A stretch of 64,000 nucleotides of DNA from NCBI RefSeq assembly GCF_014643535.1, contig NZ_BMJQ01000004.1:186001-250000 (forward strand), given 5' to 3'. Positions within the stretch are counted from its first letter, which is position 1; the number at the start of each line of letters is the position of its first letter. Shown here piece by piece: positions 59,886-64,000 of the stretch. The stretch comes from Aliidongia dinghuensis (lineage in GTDB: Bacteria > Pseudomonadota > Alphaproteobacteria > ATCC43930 > CGMCC-115725). The position numbers were made by a program, and so were the translations under genes. Below the pieces are notes generated by a model. It made no database searches. It was not told where the DNA came from and saw only the letters and a list, made by a program, of their open reading frames with translations.

Positions 59886-60905
59886 ATGAAGCGGATATTG
59901 GCTTCTGCCGTATTCACGCTGGCGCTGGGAGTAGCCGCGTCTGCCGAGGCGGGTCAGACGCTCGACAACATCAAGAGCAAAGGCGTCCTCACCTGTGGCG
60001 TGAACGAAGGCACCGCGGGTTTCGGCCTGGCTGACAGCACCGGCAAGTACACCGGCCTCGACATCGACGTCTGCAAGGCGGTCGCGACCGCGATCTTGGG
60101 CTCGCCCGACAAGATCAAGTTCGTCCCGCTCTCGGCGCCGCAGCGCTTCACCGCGCTGCAGTCCGGCGAAGTCGACATCCTGTCGCGCAACACGACCTGG
60201 ACGCTGACGCGCGAGGCCGACCTCGGCCTGCTGTTCGGCCCGGTCACCTTCTATGACGGCCAGGGCTTCCTCGTGAAGAAGTCGCTGAACGTCAAGAGCG
60301 CGAAGCAGCTCTCCGGCGCCACCGTCTGCGTGCAGCCGGGCACCACGACCGAGCTCAACCTTGCCGACTACTTCCGCGCCAACAAGATGGAGCTGAAGCC
60401 GGTCGTGATCGAGAAGCTCGACGAGGTCGAGAACGCGTTCTTCTCGGGCCGCTGCGACGCCTACACCACGGACTCGTCCGGCCTCGCCGGCACGCGCGTC
60501 ACCAAGGCGCAGAAGCCGGATGACTACATCATCCTGCCCGAGCTGATTTCGAAGGAGCCACTGGCCCCGGCCGTGCGCCAGGGCGACGACCAGTTCTACG
60601 ACATCATGCGCTGGAGCGTGTTCGCCCTCCTCCAGGCCGAGGAAAAGGGCATCACGTCCCAGAACGTCGACCAGATGCTGAAGAGCGAAGATCCGGACAT
60701 CAAGCGCTTCCTCGGCGTGACACCCGGCAACGGCAAGGCGCTCGGTCTCGACGAGAAATGGGCCTATAACATCATCAAGTCCGTCGGCAATTACGGCGAG
60801 ATCTTCGACCGGAACGTCGGCAAGAACAGCCCGCTCAAGCTCGAGCGGGGCTTGAACGACCTGTGGACGACCGGCGGCCTGATGTATGCGCCGCCGCCGC
60901 GCTAA
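59886..60905 (+). CDS. aapJ: general L-amino acid ABC transporter, substrate-binding protein
   Basis: 339 residues from ATG 59886 with AGGTCG just upstream. Signal peptide at residues 1-22 (cleavage near ASAEA), then the SBP family-3 fold: GVLTCGVNEGTAGFGLADST, GLDIDVCKAVATAI, and CVQPGTTTELNLADYF. This form is the AapJ/BztA type for broad-range L-amino acids. First gene of aapJQMP. Confidence 0.94.
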   Translation: MKRILASAVFTLALGVAASAEAGQTLDNIKSKGVLTCGVNEGTAGFGLADSTGKYTGLDIDVCKAVATAILGSPDKIKFVPLSAPQRFTALQSGEVDILSRNTTWTLTREADLGLLFGPVTFYDGQGFLVKKSLNVKSAKQLSGATVCVQPGTTTELNLADYFRANKMELKPVVIEKLDEVENAFFSGRCDAYTTDSSGLAGTRVTKAQKPDDYIILPELISKEPLAPAVRQGDDQFYDIMRWSVFALLQAEEKGITSQNVDQMLKSEDPDIKRFLGVTPGNGKALGLDEKWAYNIIKSVGNYGEIFDRNVGKNSPLKLERGLNDLWTTGGLMYAPPPR

Positions 60906-60921
60906 GGAACCGTTCCATATG

Positions 60922-60960
60922 AGGCACCCCGCCGCCGGCCATGCGGCGGCGGGGCAGCCT
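60922..60960. terminator. strong GC hairpin between aapJ and aapQ
   Basis: CCCCGCCGCC (60927-60936) pairs perfectly with GGCGGCGGGG (60945-60954), extended by AGGC/GCCT outside a small internal loop. No U-tract. It probably acts as a 3' stabiliser or partial attenuator that keeps the binding protein more abundant than the membrane subunits. Confidence 0.65.
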
Positions 60961-61017
60961 TCGAAGATCGTTGCATCGTCGCGATGCACTCGTAAGCCGT
61001 GACGAGGCGGTAAGCTG

Positions 61018-62217
61018 ATGGCAACTTCCGGGGCAACTGGGCGGTCGGCGACCGCGCGGTCGAGCGACAGCAAAATCTGGAACAACCCGACGGTTCGCGG
61101 GGTGTTCTGGCAGATCGTGATGGTGGTGGTCGTCGTCGGCAGCGTCGCCTATCTCGCCAACAACGCGATCAGCAACCTTGAGCGCCAGCACATCGCGAGC
61201 GGCTTCGGCTTCCTCAGTCGCGAAGCCGGCTTCGACATTTCCGAAAAGCTGATCGATTACGACCCGTCCTACACGTACCGGGACGCGTTCCTCGTCGGGC
61301 TCCTGAACACGTTCGAGGTCGCCGGCCTCGGCATCGTGCTCGCGACCATCCTCGGCACGCTGATCGGCATTGCGCGCCTGTCCAAGAACTGGCTCCTGAG
61401 CCGGCTCGCCCAGTTCTACGTCGAGCTGTGGCGCAATATCCCGCTCCTGCTGCAGCTGTTCTTCTGGTACGCGATCCTGCACGTCACGGCGCCGGGCCCG
61501 CGCGATGCGTGGCATCCGCTGCCGGGCGTCTTTCTGTCCAACCGCGGTCTCATGTTCCCGGTGCCGTCGGCCGACCCGACCCACAAATACATCTGGATCG
61601 CGTTCTTCGTCGCGATCATCGCGACCGTGTTGCTCGACTGGTGGGGGCGCAAGCGGCAGGAGACGACCGGCCAGCCGTTCCCGATCATCGGTGCCGCCGC
61701 GGGGCTCATCATCGGCTTGCCGGTCCTGGTGTTCCTGCTGACCGGCCTGCACTTGCAGCCCGACCTGCCGGAGCTCAAGGGCTTCAACTTCGCCGGCGGC
61801 GCCAGCTTCTCGCCGGAGTTGACGGCGCTCCTCGTCGGCCTCGTGATCTATACCGCGTCCTACATGGCGGAGATCGTGCGCAGCGGCATCCTGGCGGTGA
61901 GCCACGGCCAGACCGAGGCCGCGGGCGCGCTCGGCCTCCGCGGCGGCCTGATCCTGCGGCTCGTGGTACTCCCTCAGGCCTTGCGCATCATCATCCCGCC
62001 GATGACGAGCCAGTATCTGAACCTGACCAAGAACTCGACGCTTGCGGTCGCGATCGGTTTTCCCGACCTGGTGTTCGTCGCGAATACGCAGATGAACCAG
62101 ACGGGTCAGGCGATCGAGGGCATCTCGATCATCATGGCGACCTACCTCGCCATCAGCCTGTCGATCTCGCTGCTGATGAACATCTACAACGCGCGCATCG
62201 CGCTCAAGGGGCGCTGA
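61018..62217 (+). CDS. aapQ: general L-amino acid ABC transporter permease AapQ
   Basis: 399 residues with hydrophobic helices at about 30-50, 88-115, 140-165, 200-245 and 270-390. The His/Glu/Gln/Arg-type permease motif is in the last third: TEAAGALGLRGGLILRLVVLPQALRIIIPP. Length and the long N-terminal part match AapQ/BztB. Three bases separate it from aapM. Confidence 0.94.
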   Translation: MATSGATGRSATARSSDSKIWNNPTVRGVFWQIVMVVVVVGSVAYLANNAISNLERQHIASGFGFLSREAGFDISEKLIDYDPSYTYRDAFLVGLLNTFEVAGLGIVLATILGTLIGIARLSKNWLLSRLAQFYVELWRNIPLLLQLFFWYAILHVTAPGPRDAWHPLPGVFLSNRGLMFPVPSADPTHKYIWIAFFVAIIATVLLDWWGRKRQETTGQPFPIIGAAAGLIIGLPVLVFLLTGLHLQPDLPELKGFNFAGGASFSPELTALLVGLVIYTASYMAEIVRSGILAVSHGQTEAAGALGLRGGLILRLVVLPQALRIIIPPMTSQYLNLTKNSTLAVAIGFPDLVFVANTQMNQTGQAIEGISIIMATYLAISLSISLLMNIYNARIALKGR

Positions 62218-62220
62218 GCC

Positions 62221-63312
62221 ATGGCCACGACGACCGCGGTTCCGGCATCGGGCCCGACGGCCGGGCGCCTCGTGCCCTGGCTCAAGGCCAACCTGTTCAA
62301 CTCTGTCGGCAACAGCATCATCACCATCGTGCTCGCGGTGCTGCTGTTCTGGATCCTCAAGGGCCTCGTCCAGTGGGGCATCATCGACGCGGTCTGGTCG
62401 GCCCCCAACATGCGCGCCTGCCAGGCGGCGGGGACGGGCGCCTGCTGGGCGTTCGTCGGCGAGAAATGGCGCTTCATCCTGTTCGGCCGCTATCCGTTCG
62501 AGCTGCAATGGCGCCCGGCGCTCGTGACGCTCATGCTGTTCGCCATCACCGGGGCCTCCTTCGTGCCGAAGCTCTGGCGGCGCGAGACTGCGTATGCCTG
62601 GGTGGCCGTGCTCGCGGTCTCGACCGTGCTCATGTATGGCGGCATCCTCGGCCTCGAATATGTGCCGAGCGACCTGTGGAGCGGCTTGCCGCTGACGCTG
62701 ATCCTGTCGCTCCTCAGCATGATCCTGGGCTTCCCGCTCGCCGTGCTGCTGGCGCTCGGCCGGCGCTCGAACCTGCCGGTGGTGAAGCTGTTCTGCACGG
62801 CGGCAATAGAGATCATGCGCGGCGTGCCGCTCATCACCGTACTGTTCATGGCGAGCTTGATGCTGCCGCTGTTCCTGCCGCCGGGCTTCACCGTCGACAA
62901 GCAGTTGCGCGCCCTCGTCGCGATCACGCTGTTCCTCGCCGCCTACCAGGCCGAGGATGTGCGCGCCGGCCTGCTGGCGCTGCCCAAGGGCCAGTTCGAG
63001 GCGGCGGATGCGCTGGGCCTGAGCTACTGGCGCAAGACGAAGTCGATCGTCCTGCCGCAGGCAATCACCATCGTGATCCCGCCGCTGGTCGGCAATCTGA
63101 TCGGCAATTTCAAGAACACGTCGCTCGTCTCGATCATCAGCCTGCTCGATCTGATGCAGACGACCCAAGTCGCCCTCATCGATCCGAACTGGCGCGGCCT
63201 CACGAGCGAGGCCTATCTGTTCCTCGCCGCCATCTACTTTGTCGCCTGCTTTGCCATGTCGCGCTACAGCCAGTGGCTCGAACGTCGTCTCAACAAGGGC
63301 AAGCGCCGCTAG
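62221..63312 (+). CDS. aapM: general L-amino acid ABC transporter permease AapM
   Basis: 363 residues, several membrane helices. Coupling motif FEAADALGLSYWRKTKSIVLPQAITIVIPPLVGN (about 259-292). It pairs with AapQ in the membrane channel. Upstream of aapP by 14 bp. Confidence 0.94.
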   Translation: MATTTAVPASGPTAGRLVPWLKANLFNSVGNSIITIVLAVLLFWILKGLVQWGIIDAVWSAPNMRACQAAGTGACWAFVGEKWRFILFGRYPFELQWRPALVTLMLFAITGASFVPKLWRRETAYAWVAVLAVSTVLMYGGILGLEYVPSDLWSGLPLTLILSLLSMILGFPLAVLLALGRRSNLPVVKLFCTAAIEIMRGVPLITVLFMASLMLPLFLPPGFTVDKQLRALVAITLFLAAYQAEDVRAGLLALPKGQFEAADALGLSYWRKTKSIVLPQAITIVIPPLVGNLIGNFKNTSLVSIISLLDLMQTTQVALIDPNWRGLTSEAYLFLAAIYFVACFAMSRYSQWLERRLNKGKRR

Positions 63313-63326
63313 GAGTCTGAAACGCC

Positions 63327-64000
63327 ATGTCTGAAGCCGCCGCCACCGCACCTGCCACTGCGTCCAAGCTCGGGGCGCCGATCATCGAGATGCGCGACGT
63401 CAACAAGTGGTACGGCGAGTTCCACGTGCTGCGGAACGTCAACCTGACGGTGCGCAAGGGCGAGCGCGTCGTGGTCTGCGGCCCCTCGGGCTCCGGCAAG
63501 TCGACGGCGATCCGCTGCATCAACCGGCTGGAAGAGCACCAGAAGGGCCAGATCATCGTCGACGGCATCGAGCTTACCGCGAACCTCAAGAACATCGAGG
63601 CGATCCGGCGCGAGGTCGGCATGGTGTTCCAGCAGTTCAACCTGTTCCCGCACCTGACCGTGCTCGAGAACCTGACGCTGGCGCCGATCTGGGTGCGCAA
63701 GGTGCCGAAGAAGGAGGCGGAGGAGACCGCCATGTACTACCTGAACCGGGTGCGCATCCCGGAACAGGCGAACAAGTACCCGGGCCAGCTGTCGGGCGGC
63801 CAGCAGCAGCGCGTCGCGATCGCGCGCTCGCTGTGCATGAAGCCCAACATCATGCTGTTCGACGAGCCGACCTCGGCGCTCGATCCGGAAATGGTCAAGG
63901 AAGTGCTGGACGTGATGGTCGGCCTCGCCAACGAAGGCATGACCATGATCTGCGTCACCCACGAGATGGGCTTCGCCCGCACCGTCGCCGACACGATGGT
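63327..64000 (+). CDS. aapP: amino acid ABC transporter ATP-binding protein AapP (3' end outside window)
   Basis: ATG 63327 follows AGGAG. The 224 codons seen include Walker [11 protein letters not shown]-loop VFQQFNLFP, signature [14 protein letters not shown], Walker [15 protein letters not shown] and the switch His in VTHEMGFA. The frame is open at the window edge, about 35 codons short of the usual length. It energises AapQM. Confidence 0.95.
   Translation, partial: MSEAAATAPATASKLGAPIIEMRDVNKWYGEFHVLRNVNLTVRKGERVVVCGPSGSGKSTAIRCINRLEEHQKGQIIVDGIELTANLKNIEAIRREVGMVFQQFNLFPHLTVLENLTLAPIWVRKVPKKEAEETAMYYLNRVRIPEQANKYPGQLSGGQQQRVAIARSLCMKPNIMLFDEPTSALDPEMVKEVLDVMVGLANEGMTMICVTHEMGFARTVADTM

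Noticed and set aside
60835..63351. 838-codon minus frame over aapQ and aapM
   Set aside because: Low-complexity Arg/Asp/Gln-rich shadow of two clear permease genes.

Overview
This window looks like the chromosome of a GC-rich alphaproteobacterium, most likely of the Rhodospirillales. The evidence is an aapJQMP amino-acid transporter, a mitochondrial-type complex I accessory subunit (NDUFS4-like), a valyl-tRNA synthetase of the archaeal type also known from Rickettsia, CbpA/CbpM chaperones, and dispersed 'GTCAT...CCGGGCTTGACCCGG...' repeats. Genus cannot be fixed from the sequence. Most genes are housekeeping or metabolic. Three stretches look acquired: an insertion sequence (6323-9170), an AT-rich patch (about 50990-52150), and an AT-rich patch beside tRNA-Arg (about 56990-57650).

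Layout. 1-6106: an acyl-CoA dehydrogenase operon with a histidine phosphatase, a divergent LysR gene, cbpA-cbpM, and a DegP/HtrA protease. 6323-9170: an IS1-family element with perfect 19-bp ends and an 8-bp target duplication. It carries passenger genes and a recurrent operator-like dyad before three start codons. 9317-15196: a cyclase-like/ATPase regulator, a small protein made of 11-residue repeats, a Crp-type regulator with perfect TGTGA-N6-TCACA sites on both sides, and a MetX-like hydrolase. 15377-22915: valS, a crotonase-family protein with two membrane-anchored coiled-coil proteins, DUF167, a TTC38-like TPR protein and a PHB-depolymerase-like esterase. 22947-27602: an NRAMP-related transporter, a CpxA/CpxR-like two-component system and a divergent Spy-like periplasmic protein, with a GTAAC-N5-GTAAC repeat in the divergent promoter.

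27624-38474: an AidB-like dehydrogenase and two thiamine-diphosphate enzymes. A 5.3-kb sensory operon (substrate-binding protein, Cache histidine kinase, response regulator, hybrid kinase) lies between the two enzymes. It is flanked by a direct repeat of about 70 bp that leaves two formerly overlapping convergent genes intact. 38569-46502: a lipoprotein with a protease-like domain lacking the catalytic triad, a cytochrome P450, a lytic transglycosylase-like protein, a cystathionine lyase, DUF192, a MocR regulator and an EamA transporter. 46504-50248: a compact queuosine operon, queA-tgt-queF-queG. 50390-57532: small proteins, a frameshifted membrane protein, MarR/DUF899/VOC genes, a LysR/MFS pair, and a SLATT-like two-membrane-helix protein followed by a 34-residue proline-rich ORF. 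57818-64000: tRNA-Arg, the NDUFS4-like gene, tRNA-Pro, an XRE regulator and the aapJQMP operon behind a sigma-54-like promoter. The aapP gene runs off the right edge.
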